Origin: Clostridiaceae bacterium
GTDB taxonomy: Bacteria; Bacillota_A; Clostridia; Clostridiales; Clostridiaceae
Assembly (NCBI GenBank): GCA_029256485.1
Contig: JAQSXU010000062.1
Span: forward strand, 1 to 18,405
DNA: 18,405 nucleotides
Direction: 5' to 3'
The stretch's first letter is position 1. Each line of letters starts with the position of its first letter. Under the pieces are notes generated by a model. It was given only the letters and a program-made list of their open reading frames with translations, was not told the origin of the DNA and ran no database searches. Shown here in pieces: positions 1 through 7,333 of this stretch. The position numbers were made by a program, and so were the translations under genes.

Positions 1-951
1 GCTTCTGATAAGAAAGCAGATGCGAATAAATCATCTGTAAATAAACCTTTGGATAAGACAACAGTTATATTAGATTGGACACCAAATACTAATCATACAG
101 GACTTTATGTAGCCTTAGAAAAGGGATATTACAAAGAAGAAGGCTTAGATGTTAAGATAGTTCAGCCATCAGAAGGTGGTACTGCAACACTTATTGCCAC
201 AGGAAAGGGTGATTTTGGAGTTAGTTATCAGGAGGATGTCACCTTTGCATTAACAGGTGATGATCCACTTCCGATTAAAGCAATTGCTACAATTATGCAG
301 CATAATACTTCAGGATTTGCAGCACCTAAAAGTAAAAATGTTAAAAGTGTTAAGGATTTCGAAGGAAAAACCTATGGAGGATGGGGAGCACCATCTGAGG
401 AAGCAGTGTTAAAGGCAGTTATGGAGAAAAATGGAGCTGATTATAGTAAGCTTAAAAATGTAAACATAGGAAACGATGACTTCTTTGCCGCTACTCAAAA
501 GAATATAGATTTTGCATGGATATTTGAAGGCTGGACAGGAGTTGAAGCAAAAATTAAAGGAGTGCCTATAGATTACATTCCAGTAAAGGACTTAGATCCT
601 GCATTAGATTACTACACTCCAATTTTAATTACAAACAATAACATTATTAAAAATAACCCAGAGAAAGCAAAAAAATTCCTAAAAGCAACACAAAAGGGAT
701 ATGAATATGCCATAAAAAATCCAGAGGAAAGCGCAAAGATACTTTTAAAATACGCTCCTGAAATAAATGAAAATCTAGCTGTACAAAGCCAAAAATACAT
801 GGTAAATCAATATATAGCTGATGCGCCAAAGTGGGGAGTAATGAAGTCAGAAGTTTGGAACAATTACACTAAATTTTTAAAGGATAAGGGATTAATTAAA
901 AAGGAGTTAAAGGCTGAAGATGCATTTACAAACCAATTCTTACCCCAATAA
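1..951 (+). CDS. ABC transporter substrate-binding lipoprotein, NMT1/ThiY-like (5' truncated)
   Basis: The reading frame is open from base 1, so the start codon and lipoprotein signal peptide lie outside the window. The TTG at 49 is an internal codon, not a credible start. The first visible residues are a Lys/Asp/Asn/Ser-rich linker, as in the region after the lipobox cysteine of Gram-positive lipoproteins. Next comes a periplasmic-binding fold of the NMT1/THI5 type, with the early motif [15 protein letters not shown] and then [12 protein letters not shown]. This motif is typical of proteins binding hydroxymethylpyrimidine (thiamine precursor) or related small ligands. The protein would sit outside the membrane and deliver ligand to a permease. 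The next gene, an ABC ATPase, overlaps it by 32 bases. No permease gene is in the window; it may lie upstream. The family is secure; the ligand is a guess. Confidence 0.85.
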   Translation, partial: ASDKKADANKSSVNKPLDKTTVILDWTPNTNHTGLYVALEKGYYKEEGLDVKIVQPSEGGTATLIATGKGDFGVSYQEDVTFALTGDDPLPIKAIATIMQHNTSGFAAPKSKNVKSVKDFEGKTYGGWGAPSEEAVLKAVMEKNGADYSKLKNVNIGNDDFFAATQKNIDFAWIFEGWTGVEAKIKGVPIDYIPVKDLDPALDYYTPILITNNNIIKNNPEKAKKFLKATQKGYEYAIKNPEESAKILLKYAPEINENLAVQSQKYMVNQYIADAPKWGVMKSEVWNNYTKFLKDKGLIKKELKAEDAFTNQFLPQ

Positions 952-1669
952 AGATGAAAATCTATTAATTAATTTAATAGATATTAACAAAGACTTTGAT
1001 CAGAAGCAAATATTAAAGGATATTTCCATGAAAGTAAACAGAGGAGAATTTGTGTCAATTGTAGGACCAAGCGGATGCGGTAAAAGCACATTATTTAATA
1101 TAATAACGGGTCTGATTCATGCAGACAGCGGAACTCTTTCTGTTCTTGGGGATATAGGATATATGCAGCAAAAAGATTTACTTCTGCCATGGAAAACCAT
1201 TATAGATAATGTAGTACTACCGTTGGATTTAAGGGGAGTTAATAAGAAAATCTCAAGAGAGAAAGCTAATAAGTATATTGGAATCATGGGACTTGAAAGC
1301 TATGAGAATAAATATCCGTATCAACTTTCAGGTGGAATGAGGCAGAGAGCAAGCTTTCTAAGAACGTTTTTATGTTCCGAAGAAATAATGTTACTAGACG
1401 AACCCTTTGGAGCACTTGATGCAATAACTAAAGGTAAAATGCAGAAATGGCTTTTGGAGATGAAAGATACTTTAAATAATACAATACTATTTATTACTCA
1501 TGACATTGAAGAGGCCATATTTTTATCTGACAGAATATATGTGATGTCATCTAATCCAGGTGCAATTAAAGAGGAAATATCGGTAGATAACTGCAAACAT
1601 AATAAAATGGACAGATTATTTTCAGAGGAGTTATTTAAACTTAAAGAACATATTATAAAAATTCTTTAA
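920..1669 (+). CDS. ABC transporter ATP-binding protein, NitT/TauT/ThiZ-like
   Basis: This is the cytoplasmic ATPase that should power import of the ligand bound by the preceding lipoprotein. In its 249 residues I see Walker [10 protein letters not shown] (49-57), a Q-loop in [11 protein letters not shown] (about 83-84), signature LSGGMRQR (136-143), Walker B IMLLDEP (156-162) with D-loop GALD, and the H-loop histidine in ITHD (194). The length and the LLPW motif fit the SsuB/TauB/ThiZ group. The ATG at 920 lies inside the end of the preceding gene; an AAGGAG at 901-906 precedes it, at a rather long 13-base spacing. The next in-frame ATG would remove the beta strand before Walker A, so I keep 920 and infer translational coupling. 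Substrate specificity cannot be read from this subunit. Confidence 0.9.
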   Translation: MHLQTNSYPNKDENLLINLIDINKDFDQKQILKDISMKVNRGEFVSIVGPSGCGKSTLFNIITGLIHADSGTLSVLGDIGYMQQKDLLLPWKTIIDNVVLPLDLRGVNKKISREKANKYIGIMGLESYENKYPYQLSGGMRQRASFLRTFLCSEEIMLLDEPFGALDAITKGKMQKWLLEMKDTLNNTILFITHDIEEAIFLSDRIYVMSSNPGAIKEEISVDNCKHNKMDRLFSEELFKLKEHIIKIL

Positions 1670-1701
1670 AACTTTGGTATATAAAATATTTAAATTGTTG
1701 A

Positions 1702-1749
1702 AGGGACAATCTCAAAATAGAAATTACTTTGTATTTTGAGACTGTCCCT
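1702..1749. repeat. Long inverted repeat / hairpin, possible bidirectional terminator
   Basis: Two 18-base arms (1702-1719 and 1732-1749) starting AGGGACA and ending TGTCCCT are complementary except for one position, around a 12-base loop. The hairpin lies 33 bases after the ATPase stop codon. It sits between that operon and a converging pseudogene, which is where a bidirectional terminator would be. Neither side has a strong U-tract, so it could instead be a dispersed intergenic repeat or an IS-end remnant. Confidence 0.55.
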
Positions 1750-1852
1750 AATTAAATCTAGTTACTTCTTTTAAAAAGTAATCATCTGCTCTCTTATAGA
1801 TTTCACTAAAAGATCAAACCCGGATTTAAAAGGGAGTGTTTTTTATAGCTAC

Positions 1853-2278
1853 TTATCTATTAAATTTTGTTTTAATGCTTGTCCAATAATTTGCATTTTC
1901 AAGTTCAAGTCTCCATATGGCAATACCGGATAAATTATAAGAGTTAACTAAGTCAAGCTTATAGTTCAAAACGTTGAAACTAAATTGTTAATTCCTGAAA
2001 TACTGTAAGCTTTAAAGCATTTAAAATATTATTTATAAAAGCATGTCTATTTGATGGGCTTTCCAAAATGGCTTTTGCTATATTTCCATAGCTGTTAGTT
2101 GAAATTGTCGCTAGCTTAGGGTTACTTCGCTGGATGTTATTCCCGAATAGGTTAGATAAGTTTGAGTAGCAGGGGAAAGACCTGATTTCCTACTAATTTT
2201 ACCAGAAACAAGACTATTATTCACAGCAAAAATAATTACCAGGATAAATGCTGCAATAAATTTGTTGAAACGCTTCAA
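1853..2278 (-). pseudogene. Decayed glycoside hydrolase family 18 (chitinase-like) gene
   Basis: Minus-strand fragments of one secreted enzyme are visible. An AAGGAG ribosome site (about 2288-2294) precedes a TTG at 2278 and a signal peptide reading KRFNKFIAAFILVIIFAV. That frame stops at TAG after about 55 codons. A shifted frame then continues with NPKLATISTNSYGNIAKA and SPSNRHAFINNILNALK. This resembles the strand and helix leading to the GH18 catalytic motif, but the DxxDxDxE motif itself is not found. The last piece reads NLSGIAIWRLELENANYW and ends with a stop at 1853-1855, matching the usual GH18 C-terminal strand. At least one frameshift and a large internal deletion, including the catalytic core, make it non-functional. 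It converges on the ABC operon. The family call rests on pattern recognition by eye. Confidence 0.6.
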
Positions 2279-2399
2279 TATATATCACTCCTTTTAATAG
2301 AATACTTATGTATCGGATTAACAACAAATAAATCTACAAGCAAATTATGGTATTAACTAGTTAACTATATAAGAAGATAGCTAGCTAAGAATTAAGTCA

Positions 2400-2425
2400 T
2401 AAAAATAGAAGCTCATAAGAGCTCC
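2400..2425 (-). terminator. Rho-independent terminator of the two-gene minus-strand operon
   Basis: Read on the minus strand, a seven-pair stem (2419-2425 with 2408-2414, one G-U pair) closes a four-base loop. It is followed by TATTTTTA. It lies 15 bases beyond the end of the gene at 2440, as expected for its terminator. Confidence 0.6.
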
Positions 2426-2439
2426 ATATAAAAAATTCA

Positions 2440-3009
2440 TTAATCACAAAAAACATTACGCTTATCGCTTCCATCTTTTCCGGAAACTCTAATTATGTCC
2501 TGTAAATTGCCCTCAAATGCATCAATAAAATATTCATTATCAGCTATATTTGAAACTATACCGCTTTTTTTACCTGTGATTTTGGATTCATAGCTTTCTA
2601 CCTGCAAATCACTATTATAACCATATATTACAGTAAAATAGTTTGATTCATTTGATCCTATGTCACCGTTTAAAATAATTGTAGAGAAACTAAATAAAGC
2701 TCTGCTTTCCCCTTGGGATGAGGCTTGATAATTTTTAAAATACAACCCATTTATTTTCTCCTCATAGCAGTTAAGATACCTATATTTTTTATTATTAACT
2801 GGTGTGCTAAGTACTATTTTAAACCTTCTGGCATATGCTTCAAAGTTCTTTACTTCTTTAATACTAACTTTGTTATTCCAAAATTTGCTCAAGTCCTTTT
2901 CCATTCTCCAATTAAACATTATAGCCCTGTTATTAAAGAAAAAAATAGCTGCTATAAATGTTAATAATATAATAGATAAAAAATATTTAAAAGGCCTTTT
3001 TATTATCAT
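2440..3009 (-). CDS. Hypothetical membrane-anchored extracytoplasmic protein
   Basis: I do not recognise this 189-residue protein. It starts MIIKRPFK, then has one hydrophobic segment (about 9-26, with LSIILLTFIAAIFFF). No lipobox cysteine follows, so it is probably an N-terminal anchor. The remaining 160 residues are polar and rich in Ser, Asn and Tyr, and probably lie outside the cell. Its ATG shares one base with the stop codon of the upstream gene (TAATG at 3007-3011 on the minus strand), so the two are translationally coupled and probably work together. A GAGAGG sequence precedes the start. A terminator follows at 2400-2425. Confidence 0.7.
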   Translation of the reverse strand: MIIKRPFKYFLSIILLTFIAAIFFFNNRAIMFNWRMEKDLSKFWNNKVSIKEVKNFEAYARRFKIVLSTPVNNKKYRYLNCYEEKINGLYFKNYQASSQGESRALFSFSTIILNGDIGSNESNYFTVIYGYNSDLQVESYESKITGKKSGIVSNIADNEYFIDAFEGNLQDIIRVSGKDGSDKRNVFCD

Positions 3010-3506
3010 TACTTCTGCCTCTCTTTATAAAACTTTGCTAAATAAATTCCTAAAATTATTTGGCATAATATGATAACTACTGAAACTACATTAGATATGA
3101 TAATAGATTTTGCAGTTGCACTTGCCATACTTCCAGTGACCAGCTGTGATGTTTGAATTGATAATCTTGTACTACTTATATAGGCTGGCAGTAAAGATGA
3201 TAAATTAACTAATCCTTCCAGGGCAACCAGCACTCCTGAAATAAAACATATTTTTTTATTTCTCATAACATCAGTATAAAAATTTAAATTTATTTTCTTT
3301 GAATATGCACTTAATATAATAATAATTACTAAAACAACAAGAATCCATAGAGCATTTATTTGCCAAAATACACTGAAAGCCCTTTTAAATGCGCCAAGGT
3401 TCACAATGAATAAAGTCAGCTTATTAATAAAAGAAAACGAGCTTGTAATGATAATATACAACAAAGCAATACCTATAGCAGTGGTAGTGTTTTCATACTG
3501 CTCCAT
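3009..3506 (-). CDS. Hypothetical multi-pass membrane protein
   Basis: This is a membrane protein of 165 residues that I cannot assign. Hydrophobic segments fall at about 8-35, 45-66, 80-102 and 130-160, suggesting four membrane helices, and the C-terminus KFYKERQK is basic. The frame is open upstream to 3557, but the ATG at 3506 is preferred because GGAGGG lies six bases before it. The upstream part encodes GGGK from that ribosome site and is not expected to be translated. It is the first gene of a two-gene minus-strand operon whose second gene overlaps its stop codon. The pair could form a small membrane complex; no function can be inferred. Confidence 0.7.
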   Translation of the reverse strand: MEQYENTTTAIGIALLYIIITSSFSFINKLTLFIVNLGAFKRAFSVFWQINALWILVVLVIIIILSAYSKKINLNFYTDVMRNKKICFISGVLVALEGLVNLSSLLPAYISSTRLSIQTSQLVTGSMASATAKSIIISNVVSVVIILCQIILGIYLAKFYKERQK

Positions 3507-3688
3507 TAATTTCCCTCCACCCTTTATAAATTTTTGTTTGCATACTAATAATAACATAATTGGATATACGTGTCACTTAGGTTTAAAACTATAAAATTAT
3601 AAAGGAATATTTTGAATTTTGTTGAATATAGAGATTTACCAGTAATAATTAAATATAAATCCTAATAACTATTTAGTAACCTTATTTA

Positions 3689-3718
3689 AGGACAGCATCA
3701 TTTCAAAGCCGTTATAAT
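3689..3718 (+). promoter_or_regulatory. Candidate sigma-A promoter for the small-ORF/hydrolase operon
   Basis: A perfect TATAAT (3713-3718) has AGGACA (3689-3694) 18 bases upstream, matching four of six bases of TTGACA. It lies 60 bases before the 52-residue ORF. In such AT-rich sequence this is suggestive only. Confidence 0.35.
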
Positions 3719-3777
3719 CAGCTATATTTTATCATGCTTAAAAAATTTAAAAGCTATTATTTGAAAGGAAGGATGCT

Positions 3778-3936
3778 ATGAAAAGAAAATTAGATAATAA
3801 ACAAATAACAGTTTTTGCCGTTAAAGCAAAGGATCCAAGTGTAAAGGTTATTGAGGTGGGATATAACCCTAAACATTTAAACCAGACAAATGAAAAAGAG
3901 CTGAGATGGTATCCAATAGATAATAATAAAAATTAA
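3778..3936 (+). CDS. Small hypothetical protein (52 aa)
   Basis: An ORF of 52 codons begins at an ATG preceded by AAAGGAAGG, a good ribosome site. The product starts MKRKLDNKQITVFAVKAK and ends LRWYPIDNNKN. It is charged and soluble, with no signal peptide, membrane helix or cysteine. It ends 17 bases before the alpha/beta hydrolase start and is probably cotranscribed with it. I do not recognise the family. The ribosome site, the clean spacing and amino-acid use typical of a real protein support it. Confidence 0.6.
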   Translation: MKRKLDNKQITVFAVKAKDPSVKVIEVGYNPKHLNQTNEKELRWYPIDNNKN

Positions 3937-3953
3937 GAGAGTGGTGAAGATTA

Positions 3954-4760
3954 ATGTGCTCAAAGGGGTTTGCCAAAGTAAACGGAACCTGTCTTTATTA
4001 TGAAATGACAGGTAAAGGAGAAGTAATAGTATTGATTCACAGCGGATTTACTGACTTAAGATTGTGGGATGATCAATTTGACTTTTTTGGAAAGTATTTT
4101 AAAGTTATTCGATATGATATAAGAGGCTTCGGGAAGTCTCAAAGACCAAGTGAGCCATTTTCTCATTGTGAGGATTTAAAAGGACTATTTAATTATCTTG
4201 GTATAGATAAGGCCCATTTAATAGGAGTATCAGTGGGCGGCGCCATTGCAATTGACTTTACTCTTCAATATCCTCAGTTAGTTAAAAGTTTGATATTAAG
4301 TGGACCATCTTTAAATGGGTATAATTTTACTAGGGATGAAGTTAGCAGACAAATATCTTCAGCAGGGATATCTATAGCAAAGAGAGATGAAAACTTTAAT
4401 GAATCTGTTGAGTTTATGCTTAATAATCCTGTGTGGAGGCAAAGTAACCCTAAGGCCCGTGAACATTTAAAAAACATGTTTATAAATACATCATTAGAAT
4501 GGGAATTAAGAGATCTAGAGAAAATAGAAAGCCCACCGGCATCAGAAAGGCTTTCTGAAATAACAAAAAGAACATTACTGATTATAGGCTCAGAAGATTC
4601 AAAACCAATTAAGGAAATTTCTATAGTATTAGTAACAGGTATATCAAGTGCAGAAAAAGTTGAAATAAAGGGCACTGGTCATCTGTCAAATTTAGATAAG
4701 CCAGATGAATTTAACAAAATTGTACTGGAATTTTTGATGAGAAATAATGGAGGAGCATAA
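3954..4760 (+). CDS. Alpha/beta hydrolase
   Basis: A 268-residue cytoplasmic hydrolase of the alpha/beta fold. The nucleophile elbow GVSVGGA places the catalytic serine at about 93. The likely acid is Asp215 in IIGSEDSKPI and the base is His243 in GTGHLSNLDKP. The oxyanion region near the first strand reads LIHSGFTD (about 27-34), with HS in place of the common HG. YDIRGFGKS (54-62) is the usual strand-4 motif. There is no signal peptide. The start at 3954 has GGTGAAG just upstream. It is part of a small operon with the 52-residue ORF before it and a coupled 32-residue ORF after it. This family includes esterases, haloperoxidase-like enzymes and C-C hydrolases; the substrate cannot be told. 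Confidence 0.88.
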   Translation: MCSKGFAKVNGTCLYYEMTGKGEVIVLIHSGFTDLRLWDDQFDFFGKYFKVIRYDIRGFGKSQRPSEPFSHCEDLKGLFNYLGIDKAHLIGVSVGGAIAIDFTLQYPQLVKSLILSGPSLNGYNFTRDEVSRQISSAGISIAKRDENFNESVEFMLNNPVWRQSNPKAREHLKNMFINTSLEWELRDLEKIESPPASERLSEITKRTLLIIGSEDSKPIKEISIVLVTGISSAEKVEIKGTGHLSNLDKPDEFNKIVLEFLMRNNGGA

Positions 4761-4858
4761 TGAATAATGATGTGGTTGCCATAGAGCCAGATTGTCACAT
4801 GGAAGAGTATAAAAATGTGTGGTTTTACAATCATGTACTGCTAAAAAAGATAAAATGA
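4760..4858 (+). CDS. Small coupled ORF (32 aa), hypothetical
   Basis: The ATG at 4760 shares its A with the stop of the alpha/beta hydrolase (TAATG) and has GGAGG at 4749-4753. The ORF encodes 32 residues beginning MNNDVVAIEPDCHMEEYK and ending LLKKIK, and its TGA abuts the operon terminator. Translation is plausible. The product could be a genuine microprotein or the remaining start of a gene whose rest was deleted. No family is recognised. Confidence 0.4.
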   Translation: MNNDVVAIEPDCHMEEYKNVWFYNHVLLKKIK

Positions 4859-4888
4859 ACTGTGTTGTTAAAATCAACACAGTTTTTT
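4858..4888 (+). terminator. Rho-independent terminator after the hydrolase operon
   Basis: A perfect ten-pair stem AACTGTGTTG / CAACACAGTT (4858-4867 with 4875-4884) closes a seven-base loop and runs into TTTTTT. It overlaps the last bases of the 32-residue ORF. Confidence 0.9.
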
Positions 4889-4953
4889 AATTTCTAAAAA
4901 ACATAATTAGCTTTATTTTTTTAAATAAATAGTTAAAAATAATACTATCAGCA

Positions 4954-4980
4954 TGTAACATCTAATATTATTTTTACGTC
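4954..4980 (+). promoter_or_regulatory. ECF-type promoter upstream of the sigma factor (likely autoregulatory)
   Basis: TGTAAC (4954-4959) and CGTC (4977-4980) are separated by 17 bases. This matches the AAC-type -35 and CGT-type -10 elements used by Bacillus/Clostridium ECF sigma factors. It lies 46 bases before the sigma-factor start, where an autoregulated ECF gene would carry its own promoter. GC-containing elements are uncommon in this AT-rich intergenic stretch, which adds weight. Confidence 0.6.
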
Positions 4981-5025
4981 TTAGTTATTGTAAATACCTA
5001 GCTAGGGAAAAGGAGTACAACTGTT

Positions 5026-5556
5026 ATGGAAACAGAAAAAAATATTTATGTAAAGATAGAGGATGAAAAGGATATAGAAAAATTATGCTCAATTACTTGG
5101 GAAACTCTTTATCGTTTCGTATATTTTAAAGTTCAAAATAGAGAAGAAGCTGAAGACATTACTCAGGAAACCTATATTAAGGCTATTTCATATATGAAGA
5201 AAGACGGCGTAACAATAGATAGGTTTATAAGTTTTATAAAAGCTGTTTCACTTAATATCATTAGGGATAAATGGCGAAAGAACAAGCGGCAGGGTAAGCC
5301 AATGAATATTGATGATGTAAGCCCAGGGGAAACAGCATTAAAAGATTCAACTGAGGATATGGGTCAGCGTGAAATGATAAAGGATGCCTTAATGATGTTA
5401 AATCAGGAGCAGCGCACCGTAATTGATCTGAGATTATTAAAGGGATACTCAGTAGCTGATACTGCTAAGAACATGGGAAAAACAGAAGGTAATGTTAGAG
5501 TTTTACAGTATAGAGCAATTCAAAATCTCAGTAAAATATTAAAAAATGAAAATTAA
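5026..5556 (+). CDS. ECF-family RNA polymerase sigma factor
   Basis: A 176-residue extracytoplasmic-function sigma factor that would direct RNA polymerase to stress or signal promoters. Sigma region 2 spans about 25-90, with the core-binding motif EEAEDITQETYIKA (40-53) and promoter-melting segment FISFIKAVSLNIIRDKWRK. A linker of about 30 residues leads to region 4 (about 118-172), with LNQEQRTVIDLRLLKGYS and the helix-turn-helix VADTAKNMGKTEGNVRVLQ. Regions 1 and 3 are absent, as is usual for ECF sigmas. AAAGGAG precedes the start by ten bases. The anti-sigma gene follows after 18 bases. An ECF-type promoter at 4954-4980 suggests the protein activates its own operon. Confidence 0.92.
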   Translation: METEKNIYVKIEDEKDIEKLCSITWETLYRFVYFKVQNREEAEDITQETYIKAISYMKKDGVTIDRFISFIKAVSLNIIRDKWRKNKRQGKPMNIDDVSPGETALKDSTEDMGQREMIKDALMMLNQEQRTVIDLRLLKGYSVADTAKNMGKTEGNVRVLQYRAIQNLSKILKNEN

Positions 5557-5574
5557 TTATTGGAGGGATATATG

Positions 5575-7251
5575 ATGGATAGTAAAGAAAATAAATTATC
5601 AAGTTACATTGATAGCTTAAATAATGAAAGAAAACCTGGTGAACATAGTAGTGAATTGAACACACCAGAAATGGAACAGCTTTTTGATACTGTAAGAGCA
5701 GTACGCAGCCTAAAAGAGCCAGTAATGCCTGACAGTAATTTCTCTAAAAAATTAGCTGCTAATATAAATGAACAAATATCAAGGGAAAAGCATTTGAGAA
5801 AACCTAGAAAGAAATGGTTCTATGGTTCAGCTGCAGCTGCAGCGGCTATTGCATTAATTGTTACATTAAATACATCAGGACCTTTCAGCAGAAATAATAC
5901 TGTATATGCCATGGAGCAGGCTTTTAAGGGAGTAAAAGCTTATCATGGAGTTCTTCAGGTTGTAGAGTCTAATGCAGAAGGAAAATCAGTTACACAATCC
6001 AAAGTAGAAGTATGGGCAGATAAAGAAGGCCATTACTATGCAAAAGGACTGGAAGGAGCACAAAAGGATTTGATTACAGTAAATGATGGAAAGAAGAAGT
6101 GGCAGATTCAGCCTGGGGAAAATGAAGTTGATGTATTTGCAGCTTTCCCTGATCCATACAGTTTTACCTTTGACATTGGAAAAGAAATTGAAGATGTAAA
6201 AAATGCAGTTAAAACTAAAGTTATAGGCGAGGATACTGTTGCAGGAAGAGCAGCCACTGTGATAGAAGTAACACCACAGGGTGGAAGTTCTTATAAGATA
6301 TGGGTAGATAAAGAGAGCAAAATGCCATTACAAAAACAATCAGCCATGGAGTACTCACTTCAGTACAAGGTGCTTTATACAAATATTAATTTTACAGATT
6401 CTGTTCCTAAAGAACTTTTAGCTTATAATGTGCCAATAGGGTTTAAAGAAGTTAATACAAATACGGATCAAGTTGTAAATACTTTAGATGAAGCAGTTAA
6501 ACTAGCCGGATTTGAACCTAAATTACTTCAAAATATACCCGCCCCATTCACAGAAAACAGCATTGCAGTGGTGAATAGCACTAAAGCCGTAAAAATAAGC
6601 TATACCTCTCAAGATAATAAAAAGAAAATACTAGTTTTAGAGAAAAAAGCTGGCAGCCAATTTAAACCATCATCTATGTCAACACTTGGAAAGATAAATA
6701 ACAATACTGCTGAAATTCAATGCCCAATACAAGATGAATCAGGGGTTCTTCAAGGTGAAGGAGCCTATGCAGGTGTAACAGGCATAAGTTCTGTAAGATG
6801 GCATCAGGATGGCTTTGAATACGCAGTTGTTGGAAACACTTCTTTGGAGGAATTGACTTCATTTATAAAGGGGCTGACTAATGGAGCAGTAGAACTATCC
6901 TTGTCAAATGAACGATCCGCGGATAAGCCTAAAGTTGAAGTACCAGTTGATTTACAAGCAGAGCAGGGAGATCAAAAGAATGCTGATGCAGGGCATTCGC
7001 CATGGAAGCTTGATCCTGTATTTGTATCTCAGGTGTTCGTAAGCTTGAAGATTTCACCAGAAGGAATTAAAGGAGACTATCCTGTAAAATATGAGGATCT
7101 TATGGTTATAAAGAACACAGGAACAGAGGCAGTTGTAGAGGTAGGAGGAAGCAAAACCCCTATAAGCAGAGTTTATTTAAAGAAACTTGTAAGAAAGGAT
7201 GCTACGGGAATATGGACTGTAGTTGGATATGACCCGACAGGCAGCAAATAA
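5575..7251 (+). CDS. Membrane anti-sigma factor with extracytoplasmic sensor region
   Basis: The gene follows the ECF sigma gene and probably encodes its membrane inhibitor. With the ATG at 5575 (seven bases after GGAGGG) it has 558 residues; ATG 5572 and TTG 5560 are less likely. The cytoplasmic part (about 1-80) has LSSYIDSLNNE and a basic stretch RKPRKKW before a single membrane helix at about 82-100 (SAAAAAAIALIVTL). I see no HxxxCxxC zinc motif, so it is not a classic ZAS anti-sigma factor. The outside part (about 110-260) resembles the LolA/RseB-like fold often fused to Clostridial anti-sigma factors: VYAMEQAFKGVKAYHG, then repeated strands ending in KIWVDKESKMPL. A DUF4367-like segment follows (about 310-440), with a further C-terminal domain to 558. 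Signal perception and release of the sigma factor are inferred. Confidence 0.75.
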   Translation: MDSKENKLSSYIDSLNNERKPGEHSSELNTPEMEQLFDTVRAVRSLKEPVMPDSNFSKKLAANINEQISREKHLRKPRKKWFYGSAAAAAAIALIVTLNTSGPFSRNNTVYAMEQAFKGVKAYHGVLQVVESNAEGKSVTQSKVEVWADKEGHYYAKGLEGAQKDLITVNDGKKKWQIQPGENEVDVFAAFPDPYSFTFDIGKEIEDVKNAVKTKVIGEDTVAGRAATVIEVTPQGGSSYKIWVDKESKMPLQKQSAMEYSLQYKVLYTNINFTDSVPKELLAYNVPIGFKEVNTNTDQVVNTLDEAVKLAGFEPKLLQNIPAPFTENSIAVVNSTKAVKISYTSQDNKKKILVLEKKAGSQFKPSSMSTLGKINNNTAEIQCPIQDESGVLQGEGAYAGVTGISSVRWHQDGFEYAVVGNTSLEELTSFIKGLTNGAVELSLSNERSADKPKVEVPVDLQAEQGDQKNADAGHSPWKLDPVFVSQVFVSLKISPEGIKGDYPVKYEDLMVIKNTGTEAVVEVGGSKTPISRVYLKKLVRKDATGIWTVVGYDPTGSK

Positions 7252-7254
7252 CTT

Positions 7255-7292
7255 TTGAGTTTGATGACTATATGGATTATAATTATATAATC
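7255..7292 (+). promoter_or_regulatory. Sigma-A promoter of the first LysR gene with overlapping palindrome
   Basis: TTGAGT (7255-7260) and TATAAT (7278-7283) are exactly 17 bases apart, a good sigma-A promoter. A palindrome of seven-base arms, GATTATA-ATTA-TATAATC (7275-7292), covers the -10 element. That would suit an autorepressor site for the LysR protein encoded from 7334. The distance to the start codon is 50 bases. Confidence 0.55.
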
Positions 7293-7333
7293 AATAAATA
7301 TATATTGAAATGTGATAGAAAGAGGAAGTACTT

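Noticed and set aside
2725..3073. Plus-strand hydrophobic frames across the two minus-strand membrane genes
   Set aside because: These are complements of AT-rich hydrophobic coding sequence; the minus-strand genes have good ribosome sites, coupling and a terminator.
3507..3557. Longer N-terminus for the minus-strand membrane protein
   Set aside because: The added residues come from translating the ribosome site itself (GGGK); GGAGGG is well placed for ATG 3506.
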